Below are positions 1 to 6,548 of a stretch of 10,434 nucleotides of DNA, piece by piece. Under the pieces are notes generated by a model, which ran no database searches, was not told the origin of the DNA, and saw only the letters and a list, made by a program, of their open reading frames with translations. Source of the stretch: Mesorhizobium sp. (GTDB lineage: Bacteria > Pseudomonadota > Alphaproteobacteria > Rhizobiales > Rhizobiaceae); assembly GCA_019509685.1 (NCBI GenBank), contig JAEKLU010000109.1, forward strand, positions 1 through 10,434. Direction: 5' to 3'. Every line of letters starts with the position of its first letter. Within the stretch, counting starts at the first letter, position 1. Position numbers and translations under genes: made by a program.

Positions 1-566
1 AGCTCGGCATAGCCGGCGCGGAATTCGCGGATCGGCAGCGTGTCGAGCACGCCGGTATCGGCCAGCACCAGTCTTGGCTGATGGAAGACACCGACGAGAT
101 TCTTGCCGCGCGCGCTGTTGATGCCGGTCTTGCCGCCGACGGAGGAATCGACCTGCGCCAGGAGCGAGGTCGGGATCTGCACAAAGTGCATGCCCCGCCG
201 CACGATGCCGGAGGCGAAGCCGGCGAGATCGCCGATGACGCCGCCGCCAAGCGCGATGACAGTGTCGCGGCGCTCCAGCCTGGCGGCGAGCACACCATCG
301 ACCACCTCTTCAAGGCGAGCAAAGCTTTTCGTTTTCTCGCCGGCCGGCAGCGTGATGACGGCGGATTGGATGCCGCCCCGCTCAAGCCCCGCCGTCAGCG
401 TTTCGAGATGCGCGGCAGCCACATTCTCGTCGGTGACGATGGCCGCGCGGGTGCCGGGAAGCCGCCCGGCGATCTCCTCGCCCGAGCGCGCGAGCAACCC
501 GGACCCGATCAGTATGTCGTAGGCGCGCTCGCCGAGCCCGACTTCGACCTTCACCGGTTCGCTCAC
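1..566 (-). CDS. aroB: 3-dehydroquinate synthase, N-terminal half (cut by window edge)
   Basis: This is the second enzyme of the shikimate pathway, a cytoplasmic NAD- and metal-dependent enzyme that turns DAHP into 3-dehydroquinate. The frame stays open from a GTG at 566 to the left edge and gives 188 residues, about half of the family's usual 360-380. The nucleotide-binding and active-site signatures are present: TDENV at residues 45-49, PAGEKTKS at 74-81, the glycine-rich [11 protein letters not shown] at 107-117, and [19 protein letters not shown] at 132-150. The last visible residues, GYAE, fit the start of the segment carrying the first metal-ligand glutamate; that match is from memory of the family. 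The GTG start overlaps the stop codon of aroK (GTGA, 4 nt), so translational coupling is likely. The sequence begins naturally for AroB at this GTG. The C-terminal metal-binding half lies outside the window. Confidence 0.95.
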   Translation of the reverse strand, partial: MSEPVKVEVGLGERAYDILIGSGLLARSGEEIAGRLPGTRAAIVTDENVAAAHLETLTAGLERGGIQSAVITLPAGEKTKSFARLEEVVDGVLAARLERRDTVIALGGGVIGDLAGFASGIVRRGMHFVQIPTSLLAQVDSSVGGKTGINSARGKNLVGVFHQPRLVLADTGVLDTLPIREFRAGYAE

Positions 567-1174
567 GATTGCACCTCATCGCTGGTGGCGATCGCGGCGA
601 TGCCGAGATGCACGCAAACTGTCGAGACCACCTCGCCGGCGATGATCTCCTTGCGGTCGTCGCGCGTCGGCACCGTAAGGTCGGCCGTGGCATAGACGGG
701 ATAGCGCTCGACCATCAGCTTCTCCAGCACCTCGCGCGGATCGGAGTTTTTCAAAAGCGGCCGGTTTGGCTTTTTCGAAACCCGTTCCATCAACAGGTCG
801 AGATCGGCCTTCAGCCACACCGATATGCCGTGCGCCGAGATCGCCTCGCGGGTCTGCGCGTTCATGAAGGCGCCGCCGCCGGTCGACAGCACCTGCGGGC
901 CGTTTTCCAGCAAGCGCAGGATCACCCGCTGCTCCAGCGCGCGAAATTCGGGTTCGCCGTAGCGCTCGAACAGTTCCGGTATCGTCATGCGCGAAACGCT
1001 TTCGATCTCCTGGTCGCTGTCGGTGAAGGGCAGCGACAGCATCGTCGCCACCTTGCGGCCGATCGCCGTCTTGCCCGCCCCCATCAATCCGACAAAGACG
1101 AGCGAGCGGCTGCCGAGCTTTTCGAGCAGCGCGGCACGGCCTTCGTCCGGCGGATTTGCTGGCAATGCGTTCAT
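563..1174 (-). CDS. aroK: shikimate kinase
   Basis: This enzyme phosphorylates shikimate to shikimate-3-phosphate with ATP in the cytoplasm. The 203-residue protein has Walker A GLMGAGKT at 29-36, the shikimate-binding DSD at 52-54, a conserved FR at 77-78, GGG at 99-101, the lid segment RPLL starting at Arg138, and a second substrate-side Arg in ERYPVYA (Arg157). The N-terminus is about 20 residues longer than in E. coli AroK, which is common in rhizobia. The ATG at 1174 is preceded by GAGGG five bases upstream, a good Shine-Dalgarno match that supports this start. The gene runs directly into aroB with a 4-nt overlap, so the two form an operon that is divergent from the small membrane protein and xerD. 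Confidence 0.96.
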   Translation of the reverse strand: MNALPANPPDEGRAALLEKLGSRSLVFVGLMGAGKTAIGRKVATMLSLPFTDSDQEIESVSRMTIPELFERYGEPEFRALEQRVILRLLENGPQVLSTGGGAFMNAQTREAISAHGISVWLKADLDLLMERVSKKPNRPLLKNSDPREVLEKLMVERYPVYATADLTVPTRDDRKEIIAGEVVSTVCVHLGIAAIATSDEVQS

Positions 1175-1292
1175 GCGGACCCTCTTTGCGCCGTATCGAC
1201 ATCAAAAGCCTGTTTGCGTCAAGCACGGCGCGGAAAGCTAGCCTTTCACTTGAGTTTCGCCACAAGCCTGTTTCGCGCGCGCGGCTTCGTCC

Positions 1293-1321
1293 TTGAATTG
1301 GTCGGATTGGCGTCCCATAAG
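1293..1321 (+). promoter_or_regulatory. candidate sigma-70 promoter for the small protein/xerD unit
   Basis: TTGAAT (1293-1298) and CATAAG (1316-1321) are separated by exactly 17 nt. Each box matches 4 of 6 consensus bases, and the -35 is preceded by C as in the rhizobial CTTGAC type. It would place the transcript start about 40 nt before the ATG at 1368. The rest of the 193-bp gap between the divergent aroK and the small protein shows nothing else I can name. This is pattern matching only. Confidence 0.33.
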
Positions 1322-1367
1322 GGCACAGGGGCTGGAATCGCAGAACAACAAGACGGGCGAAAATTGA

Positions 1368-1520
1368 ATGCCGACTTTGTTTCGGTTTGTTGTGACGGTG
1401 GCGGTTCTGGCCGGTATTGCCTATGGCGCCATGTTTGCTTTGGCGATGTTCGTCGAGCCCAAGAAGGCGGAAATGAGCGTGCGCATTCCGGCCGACAAGC
1501 TCAATCCGAAGAAGAACTGA
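1368..1520 (+). CDS. small single-pass membrane protein, 50 residues
   Basis: An ATG-to-TGA frame encodes 50 residues. A short N-terminus (MPTLFRF) is followed by one hydrophobic helix at about residues 7-29 (VVTVAVLAGIAYGAMFALAM), then a charged tail that is Lys- and Pro-rich and ends NPKKN. The likely topology is a single inner-membrane anchor with a short hydrophilic tail. I cannot assign a function. I recall a small conserved hypothetical protein at this place, upstream of xerD, in other rhizobia, but cannot check it. Support for it being real comes from GC-rich third positions, the clean hydrophobic-then-charged architecture, and the fit in the gap, with its stop 21 nt before the xerD ATG. 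The Shine-Dalgarno site is weak. It is probably co-transcribed with xerD. Confidence 0.7.
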   Translation: MPTLFRFVVTVAVLAGIAYGAMFALAMFVEPKKAEMSVRIPADKLNPKKN

Positions 1521-1541
1521 CCAAGAGCTGATCCTGGCCCG

Positions 1542-2456
1542 ATGAACAGCGCCGCCCGCATCGAAGCCTTCCTCGAAATGATGAGCGCCGAACGGGGAGC
1601 GGCCGAAAACACGCTCTCTTCCTATCGCCGCGATCTGGAGGATGCCTCGCAGGCGATCCGCGGCGGACTGGCGGCGGCTGGATCGTCCGACATCCGCGCC
1701 TATCTCGACGACATCGCCGCGCGCGGCTTCGCGTCGACTTCGCAGGCGCGCAAACTGTCGGCCATCCGCCAGTTCTTCAAATTCCTCTATGCCGAAAACC
1801 TGCGCGGCGACGATCCGACCGGCACACTGGACAGCCCGCGCAAGGGCCGGCCGCTGCCCAAGACGATGAGCGAGGCCGAGACCGGCCGCTTGCTCGACCG
1901 CGCGGCGCTGGAGGCGTTGGACGCCGCACCGGACGGCGACAGTCTGGCCGCGTTGCGTCTGCATGCGCTGGTCGAGGTTCTCTACGCCACCGGCTTGCGC
2001 GTCTCCGAATTGGTCGGCCTGCCGGTGACGGTGGCGCTGCGCGACGACCGCTTCTTCATGGTGCGCGGCAAGGGCGACAAGGAGCGCATGGTGCCGCTCT
2101 CGACCAAGGCGCGAACCGCCATGCGCGCCTGGCTCGCCGCCAGGGCCGAGCGGCCGGCCATTGCCGAAAGCCCGTTCCTGTTTCCCGCCTCTTCCGACAG
2201 CGGCCATCTCTCCCGGCAGGTTTTTGCCCGCGATCTCAAGGGGTTGGCCGCGCGCGCCGGCATTGCCGCGGCAAAAATCTCGCCGCACGTGCTTCGCCAT
2301 GCTTTTGCCAGCCATTTGCTGCAGAACGGCGCCGACCTCAGAGCCGTTCAGCAGTTGCTTGGCCATGCCGACATCTCGACGACGCAGATTTATACCCATG
2401 TGCTGGAAGAGCGGCTGGTGCGCCTGGTCAACGATCATCATCCGCTTGCCGACTAG
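1542..2456 (+). CDS. xerD: site-specific tyrosine recombinase XerD
   Basis: XerD works with XerC at the dif site, under FtsK control, to resolve chromosome dimers before division. The 304-residue protein has the usual two domains. The SAM-like core-binding domain (about 1-95) includes TLSSYRRDL at 24-32 and the helix containing [14 protein letters not shown] at 73-86. The catalytic domain (about 108-300) contains all the active residues: Arg153 in ATGLRVSEL, Lys177 in the GKGDKER hairpin, His249 and Arg252 in HVLRH, His275 in GHADIST, and the nucleophile Tyr284 in QIYTHV. Length and motif spacing match housekeeping XerC/XerD rather than phage integrases. Placement just before accA is the xerD arrangement I associate with rhizobia, so XerD is preferred over XerC. 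The start is the first ATG after the small gene's stop; its Shine-Dalgarno is weak. Confidence 0.93.
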   Translation: MNSAARIEAFLEMMSAERGAAENTLSSYRRDLEDASQAIRGGLAAAGSSDIRAYLDDIAARGFASTSQARKLSAIRQFFKFLYAENLRGDDPTGTLDSPRKGRPLPKTMSEAETGRLLDRAALEALDAAPDGDSLAALRLHALVEVLYATGLRVSELVGLPVTVALRDDRFFMVRGKGDKERMVPLSTKARTAMRAWLAARAERPAIAESPFLFPASSDSGHLSRQVFARDLKGLAARAGIAAAKISPHVLRHAFASHLLQNGADLRAVQQLLGHADISTTQIYTHVLEERLVRLVNDHHPLAD

Positions 2457-2457
2457 G

Positions 2458-2477
2458 CCTCATATCGCTATGTGAGG
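2458..2477 (+). terminator. hairpin between xerD and accA
   Basis: CCTCATAT and ATGTGAGG pair as an 8-bp stem with one G-U pair around a CGCT tetraloop, starting one base after the xerD stop codon. No T-run follows, so this is at best a weak intrinsic terminator or an mRNA 3'-end stabiliser. A TATAAG at 2505-2510 downstream could be the -10 box of a separate accA promoter, but no good -35 is visible. Confidence 0.4.
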
Positions 2478-2556
2478 GCGACGTTCCACCGCCCGGAGCC
2501 GGCGTATAAGCGGTTCCGCCAGCCACAAGCCTTCCGACGGATCGGTCCGCCCAAGA

Positions 2557-3507
2557 ATGTATAACTACCTCGACTTCGAAAAGCCGGTGCAGGATCTGGA
2601 GCTCAAGATCCTTGAACTGAAGAAGCTTGCCGAGAATGGCGAAGCGGTCGATGTGGCGGAGGAAATCAGCCGGTTGGAGAAGCGCTCGCGCGACGCGCTG
2701 CGCGACCTCTACAAGGCGCTCACTCCTTGGCAGAAGGTGCAGGTCGCCCGCCATCCCGACCGCCCGCATTGCGTCGACTACATCAAAGGCCTGTTCACCG
2801 ACTTCACGCCCTTGGCCGGTGACCGCAATTTCGGCGACGACGAGGCAATCGTCGGCGGCTTTGCCCGCTTCCGCGGCGAGCCTGTCGCGGTGATCGGCCA
2901 GGAAAAGGGCTCCGACACGGCAAGCCGCATCAAGCACAATTTCGGCTCGGTGCGGCCCGAGGGCTACCGCAAGGCGGTGCGCCTGATGGAGCTGGCCGAC
3001 CGCTTCAACATCCCTTTGCTGACGCTGGTCGACACCGCCGGCGCCTATCCCGGCGTCGGCGCCGAGGAGCGCGGCCAAGCCGAGGCCATCGCCCGTTCGA
3101 CGTCCGCCTGCCTTTCGCTCAAGGTGCCGTCGATCTCGGTGGTCATCGGCGAAGGCGGTTCCGGCGGCGCCATCGCCATCGCCACCGCCAACCGCGTCTA
3201 CATGATGGAACATGCCATCTATTCGGTGATCTCGCCTGAGGGAGCGGCCTCGATCCTGTGGCGCGACACCACCCGCTCCAAGGACGCGGCGACCAATATG
3301 AAGATCACCGCGCAGGATCTTCTGGAAATGAAGATCATCGACGCCATCATCCCCGAGCCGATGGGCGGCGCCCAGCGCGCGCCGGAAACGGTGATTGCCG
3401 CGACCGGCGACCTCATCGCCAGGACGATGAAGGATTTTGGCGGCGCCAACATCGATTTCCGCGAGCAGCGCCGCGAGAAATATCTGGCGATGGGCCGCAG
3501 CCTCTGA
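2557..3507 (+). CDS. accA: acetyl-CoA carboxylase carboxyltransferase subunit alpha
   Basis: AccA pairs with AccD to form the cytoplasmic carboxyltransferase that moves CO2 from biotin-BCCP to acetyl-CoA, giving malonyl-CoA for fatty acid synthesis. The 316-residue protein is full length for the family (about 315-320). The N-terminal helical, coiled-coil-like region (about 10-58) starts with the family's typical [11 protein letters not shown]. The crotonase-fold part carries [13 protein letters not shown] at 89-101, QEKGSDT at 115-121, [12 protein letters not shown] at 129-140, DTAGAYPG at 159-166, the oxyanion-type glycine loop EGGSGGA at 199-205, and [12 protein letters not shown] at 226-237. 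accD is not in the window, as is usual because accA and accD are normally unlinked. The start is fixed by the conserved N-terminus; the Shine-Dalgarno is poor. It may have its own promoter in the 100-bp gap behind xerD. Confidence 0.97.
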   Translation: MYNYLDFEKPVQDLELKILELKKLAENGEAVDVAEEISRLEKRSRDALRDLYKALTPWQKVQVARHPDRPHCVDYIKGLFTDFTPLAGDRNFGDDEAIVGGFARFRGEPVAVIGQEKGSDTASRIKHNFGSVRPEGYRKAVRLMELADRFNIPLLTLVDTAGAYPGVGAEERGQAEAIARSTSACLSLKVPSISVVIGEGGSGGAIAIATANRVYMMEHAIYSVISPEGAASILWRDTTRSKDAATNMKITAQDLLEMKIIDAIIPEPMGGAQRAPETVIAATGDLIARTMKDFGGANIDFREQRREKYLAMGRSL

Positions 3508-3526
3508 GGCAGCCAAGCTATTCAAC

Positions 3527-3554
3527 TGTGGCCGGAATGAGCAATTCCGCCACA
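3527..3554 (+). terminator. strong hairpin downstream of accA
   Basis: TGTGGCCGGAAT and ATTCCGCCACA form an 11-bp stem with one bulged C and a GAGCA loop, 20 bases after the accA stop. An A-run, not a T-run, follows, so it does not fit a classical intrinsic terminator on this strand; it may stabilise or process the accA 3' end. The rest of the 222-bp gap before the next gene shows no other clear signal. Confidence 0.4.
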
Positions 3555-3729
3555 AAAATGCCGCCGCATTCGGGTCAATGGATTTGACGCGAGGGGTTGG
3601 CCCGGACTTGCGGTCGAGGCTTGCGGTAAGGAATTTTCAAGGTTAACGGGCTTACGGTCCGTCAGTGTTCCGCATGGCGGCCCGACCACAATGGACCGTT
3701 GGCCCGAGAGAAAAGACATAGCCGTACCG

Positions 3730-5025
3730 ATGTTTGCCAAGCTTGCCCGCACCGGAGTCCTGATCGCCGCCATTGGCGTCGCCGGCTGCAACGATTCGTC
3801 GATGAAGGATTTTGCGCCGGAGGCCAACAAGCCGCTGCCCGACAAGATCCTGGCCGACATGCAGGCCAAGGGCATGGTGCGCACCTCTTCGGTCATGGCG
3901 CGCATCTTCAAGGAAGAAGGCAAGCTCGAAATCTGGAAGGCCAAGACCAACGGCCGTTACGAGATGGTGGCCAGCTACGAGATCTGCAAATGGTCCGGCA
4001 AGCTTGGGCCCAAATACACGGAGGGCGACCGCCAGGCGCCGGAAGGCTTCTACACCGTGCGGCCGTCGCAGATGAACCCGCGCTCGAACTACCATCTGTC
4101 GTTCAACATCGGCTTTCCCAACGCCTATGACCGCGCCAACGGCCGCACCGGCCAGAACCTCATGGTGCATGGCGCCTGTTCATCTTCGGGCTGCTATTCG
4201 ATGACCGATGCGCAGATCGAGCAGATCTATGCTTTCGGCCGCGACGCTTTCCAGGGCGGCCAGACCGAATTCCAGATCCAGGCTTTTCCTTTCCGCATGA
4301 CCGCCGCCAACATGGCGCGCTACCGCAACGACCCGAACTACGAGTTCTGGAAGATGCTGAAGGTCGGCTACGACAATTTCGAGATCACCAAGGTGCCGCC
4401 GAAGGTCGACGTCTGCGAAAAGCGCTACGTCTTCAACCAGGTGGCGCCCGAGGGCACGACCTTCGACCCGACCGGCCCCTGCCCGGCGATGACCCAGCCG
4501 GATTCGCTGAAGTCGGCTTTTGCGAACTACGAGAAAAGCTATGACGCGGCGTTCAATTCGGCCGTGAATTCAAGCACGCCGCCGCCGAAGCCGACCATTG
4601 CCGGCGTCAAGGAAGCCAGCATCGTCTCCGACTGGTCGAAGCGCCGCGCCCGCGGCGAGCGCGTGCCGATCGACCCGCCATCGATGAATTCGGACGGTTC
4701 GGTGACCGAGACGACCCGCATGGGCCGCATCGATTCGCCTGCCGGCCGCAAGATGGCGGCGCTCGACGCCGAGAAGGAAGCCAAGCGCAAGGCCGAGGAA
4801 CAGCGCGTGGCGGCGATCGAAGCGGCCAAGGCCGCCAAGGAAGCGGCGAAGGCGCAACAGTTGGCTGAGAAGGAAGCTGCCAAGCAGGCCGCTCAGCAGC
4901 AGGTCGTCACCGCAGGCGTCGAAACGGCGCCCGCCCAGCCGGCCGCCGAAACGCAGGCGGCGGATGCCGACCAGGGCACTGTCTCGAAGCTGAAGAAGAA
5001 GCTGCTCGGCATGTTCGGCGGCTGA
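3730..5025 (+). CDS. YafK/DpaA-type L,D-transpeptidase family lipoprotein
   Basis: This is a predicted periplasmic, membrane-anchored peptidoglycan enzyme of the YkuD fold. From the ATG at 3730 the protein has 431 residues. A lipoprotein signal (MFAKLARTGVLIAAIGVAGC) ends in a VAGC lipobox with Cys20 as the lipidation site. The catalytic domain spans about 50-230, with HGACSSSGCYSMTD giving His147 and the nucleophile Cys155. This motif form, with SMTD and then IEQIY, is that of the YafK branch; E. coli DpaA (YafK/LdtF) of that branch detaches Braun lipoprotein from peptidoglycan. Substrate here is unknown. Residues 342-392 are a long Ala/Lys/Glu-rich helix, probably a coiled coil, and the protein ends in a basic amphipathic segment, SKLKKKLLGMFGG. 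An ATG at 3691 in the same frame would add 13 charged residues; 3730 was chosen because it gives a compact lipoprotein signal. It is followed closely by the tusA-like gene. Confidence 0.88.
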   Translation: MFAKLARTGVLIAAIGVAGCNDSSMKDFAPEANKPLPDKILADMQAKGMVRTSSVMARIFKEEGKLEIWKAKTNGRYEMVASYEICKWSGKLGPKYTEGDRQAPEGFYTVRPSQMNPRSNYHLSFNIGFPNAYDRANGRTGQNLMVHGACSSSGCYSMTDAQIEQIYAFGRDAFQGGQTEFQIQAFPFRMTAANMARYRNDPNYEFWKMLKVGYDNFEITKVPPKVDVCEKRYVFNQVAPEGTTFDPTGPCPAMTQPDSLKSAFANYEKSYDAAFNSAVNSSTPPPKPTIAGVKEASIVSDWSKRRARGERVPIDPPSMNSDGSVTETTRMGRIDSPAGRKMAALDAEKEAKRKAEEQRVAAIEAAKAAKEAAKAQQLAEKEAAKQAAQQQVVTAGVETAPAQPAAETQAADADQGTVSKLKKKLLGMFGG

Positions 5026-5032
5026 GAATTAA

Positions 5033-5081
5033 ATGCCTGTCGCCCAAAAGTGCAAAGCGGTTTTGGGATAACGACATGCAT
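5033..5081 (+). repeat. palindromic intergenic repeat, copy 1
   Basis: The outer arms ATGCCTGTCG (5033-5042) and CGACATGCAT (5072-5081) are inverted with one mismatch. Nested inside are perfect 7-bp arms CCCAAAA (5043-5049) and TTTTGGG (5061-5067) around an 11-nt loop, with an unpaired ATAA on the right. The core AAAAGTG-5 nt-CGGTTTT is shared with copy 2 at 6479-6547 read on the other strand. The style resembles dispersed palindromic elements of rhizobial intergenic regions (RIME-like); the family name is an inference. It begins 8 bases after the stop of the preceding gene and runs into the start of the next. Confidence 0.75.
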
Positions 5082-5324
5082 GAACAAAAGGCGAAACAGG
5101 CAGCCATTTACGATCTCAAGGGACTGAACTGCCCGCTGCCAGTGCTGAAAGCGCGCAAGCGACTGGCGGCGATGCGGCCGGGCAGCCGGCTTTGGCTTGA
5201 AACCACCGACCCGCTGGCCGTGATAGACATTCCAGCTTTCTGCGCCGATGCCGGCCACCAATTGGTTGAGACGGCAGCCGTCACCGGCGGCCACCGCTTC
5301 CTGGTCGAGCGCGGCGCGGTCTGA
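5076..5324 (+). CDS. TusA/SirA-family sulfur-carrier protein
   Basis: This 82-residue protein has the fold signature of TusA-family sulfur carriers: LKGLNCPLPVLKARKRL with the CPxP motif at Cys19-Pro22, where the cysteine carries a persulfide in E. coli TusA during tRNA 2-thiouridine synthesis. The rest follows the family pattern (LETTDPLAVIDIPAFC at 41-56, then a conserved GH at 60-61). No tusBCDE or other sulfur-relay gene is nearby, so its partner is unknown and it may serve cofactor or general sulfur transfer instead. The ATG at 5076 is the only ATG, GTG or TTG before the motif in this frame. It lies in the right arm of the palindromic repeat, which also supplies the only Shine-Dalgarno-like GGGA (5065-5068). 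The gene converges on the CobW-type gene with an 18-bp gap. Confidence 0.86.
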   Translation: MHEQKAKQAAIYDLKGLNCPLPVLKARKRLAAMRPGSRLWLETTDPLAVIDIPAFCADAGHQLVETAAVTGGHRFLVERGAV

Positions 5325-5342
5325 ATCGCCGGTTCTCTCGGC

Positions 5343-6461
5343 TTATAGCCCGGCGATCGCCAGCGGATTGGCCTCGAGCGCCGCCCTGTCCGGCGTGTCG
5401 ATCGACGGCTTGTTGGTGAAAGCCGCGAAGAGACGCTGGATATAGTCCTGCGGCATGTCGAGCGTGATCAGCACCAGCCTGGTGCCGCGCTGGCCGTCCG
5501 GCCAGGCCGGCAGCCTTGCCGGCGGATGCAGGATTTTCTGCACGCCGTGGATGACCAGCGGCCGTGAAGGATCCTCCATCAGCTCGATGACGCCCTTCAT
5601 GCGCAACAGCTTCTCGCCATGGGTGGAGCGCAGGAGATCGAGGAACATCTCGATCGCCGAAAACGGCACCGGGCCTTCATGTACGAGCGAATGCGAGCGT
5701 ACACGGGCATCGTGGCGATGGTGATCATGGTGGTGGTGATGATCGTGGCCATCGTCATGGTGATGATGGTCATCGTGGTGACGATCATGATCATGCGCCG
5801 GCTCTTCACCCAGCCAGCGCCGCACGTCGGCGTTCTTGGTTTCAGGGTTGTAGAGCCCGCAATTGAACAGCGACGCCGCACCGGCATCGGCACCGCCGAG
5901 AACCAACGCGCCAGGGTTGATCTGCCTCAGTCGCGCCCGCAGGGCATCGACTTCGCCCGGATCGGCAAGGTCGGTCTTGGTCAGCACGATGCGATCGGCG
6001 ACCGCAGCCTGTTTCACAGCCTCGACATGGACGTCGAGCGTGGCCTCGCCATTGACGGCGTCGACCAGCGTGATCACGCCGTCGAGCCGGAAGGCCTGGA
6101 CCAGCGCCGGGTGCGCCATGATCGACTGCAGCACCGGCGCCGGATCGGCGAGACCCGTGGTTTCGACCACAACCCGCGCCAGCCTCTCGATGCGGCCGGT
6201 CTGCAACCGGTCGACAAGATCGGCCAGCGTGTCGACCAGGTCGCCGCGCACGGTGCAGCACAGGCAGCCATCCGAAAGCTGGATGATGCCATCGGAGGCC
6301 TGTTCGACCAGAAGGTGGTCGATCGCCACCTCGCCGAACTCGTTGATGATCACCGCCGTGTCGGTCAGCTGCGGATCCTTGAGCAGCCGGTTGAGCAGCG
6401 TCGTCTTGCCGGCGCCGAGGAAGCCTGTAAGCACAGAGACGGGGATGGGAAAGCCGCTCAT
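5343..6461 (-). CDS. COG0523/CobW-family GTPase, probable metallochaperone
   Basis: This is a G3E P-loop GTPase of the family that delivers metal ions, often zinc, to client proteins; it was named after CobW of cobalamin synthesis. The 372-residue protein has Walker A GFLGAGKT at 13-20, NEFGEVAID at 40-48, the metal-binding CLCC motif at 66-69, ETTG at 100-103, and the guanine-specificity TKTD at 161-164. A linker at 223-251 holds 17 His and 9 Asp in 29 residues, a probable metal-binding loop. The CobW C-terminal domain follows at about 265-360. There are no cobalamin genes nearby, which argues against a CobW role proper. The start is the ATG at 6461, preceded by AAGGA at an 8-nt spacing. A longer frame to 6530 would be translated through the palindromic repeat and is rejected. 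No Zur-like operator was recognised. Confidence 0.92.
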   Translation of the reverse strand: MSGFPIPVSVLTGFLGAGKTTLLNRLLKDPQLTDTAVIINEFGEVAIDHLLVEQASDGIIQLSDGCLCCTVRGDLVDTLADLVDRLQTGRIERLARVVVETTGLADPAPVLQSIMAHPALVQAFRLDGVITLVDAVNGEATLDVHVEAVKQAAVADRIVLTKTDLADPGEVDALRARLRQINPGALVLGGADAGAASLFNCGLYNPETKNADVRRWLGEEPAHDHDRHHDDHHHHDDGHDHHHHHDHHRHDARVRSHSLVHEGPVPFSAIEMFLDLLRSTHGEKLLRMKGVIELMEDPSRPLVIHGVQKILHPPARLPAWPDGQRGTRLVLITLDMPQDYIQRLFAAFTNKPSIDTPDRAALEANPLAIAGL

Positions 6462-6469
6462 CGGAGTTG

Positions 6470-6474
6470 TCCTT
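6470..6474 (-). promoter_or_regulatory. Shine-Dalgarno site that decides the CobW-type start
   Basis: AAGGA on the minus strand lies 8 nt before the ATG at 6461, whereas the in-frame upstream ATG at 6530 falls inside the repeat and would add 23 residues unlike the family's N-terminus. The site fixes the start that leaves Walker A about a dozen residues from the N-terminus, as usual for the family. Confidence 0.75.
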
Positions 6475-6478
6475 GATG

Positions 6479-6547
6479 GAGCATGATCTTTTCCGAACCG
6501 TAGGTCAGCGAAGCAAAAACCGGTTCCCACTTTTCGGGATCATGCTC
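6479..6547 (-). repeat. palindromic intergenic repeat, copy 2
   Basis: Perfect 10-bp inverted arms GAGCATGATC (6479-6488) and GATCATGCTC (6538-6547) enclose a second perfect 6-bp pair, GAACCG (6495-6500) with CGGTTC (6521-6526), and a 20-nt loop. Read on the minus strand, the core CCGAAAAGTGGGAACCGG and following T-run match the core of copy 1 closely. The element starts one base after the stop codon of the carboxypeptidase pseudogene and ends just before the CobW-type Shine-Dalgarno, so it fills nearly the whole intergenic gap. It could act as a terminator or an mRNA boundary between the two genes. The element type is familiar from rhizobial genomes, but the assignment is an inference. Confidence 0.82.
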
Positions 6548-6548
6548 T

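Noticed and set aside
576..2441. A 621-codon open frame on the minus strand across aroK, the small gene and xerD
   Set aside because: It is antisense to xerD and out of frame with aroK, has no family motif, and is rich in Arg, His, Gln and Ala as expected from the shadow of GC-biased codons.
1542..2456. Tyrosine recombinase as a phage or integron integrase
   Set aside because: Length, N-terminal domain and the position between a conserved small gene and accA fit housekeeping XerD, and no mobile-element genes are near.
2428..3555. A 375-codon minus-strand frame opposite accA
   Set aside because: Shadow frame; accA on the plus strand is full length with all motifs.
5708..5795. The repetitive gatg/gtgg stretch as a microsatellite or CRISPR-like array
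   Set aside because: It is in frame and encodes the His/Asp-rich loop of the CobW-type protein; there are no regular repeats with unique spacers.
5619..6476. A 285-codon plus-strand frame opposite the CobW-type gene, with a Val/Met/Ile-rich segment that looks like a membrane helix
   Set aside because: The hydrophobic stretch is simply the complement of the His/Asp codons in the metal-binding loop; the minus-strand gene has all family motifs.
6458..6530. Longer start for the CobW-type protein at 6530
   Set aside because: The extra 23 residues are translated from the palindromic repeat, and AAGGA is placed correctly for the ATG at 6461.
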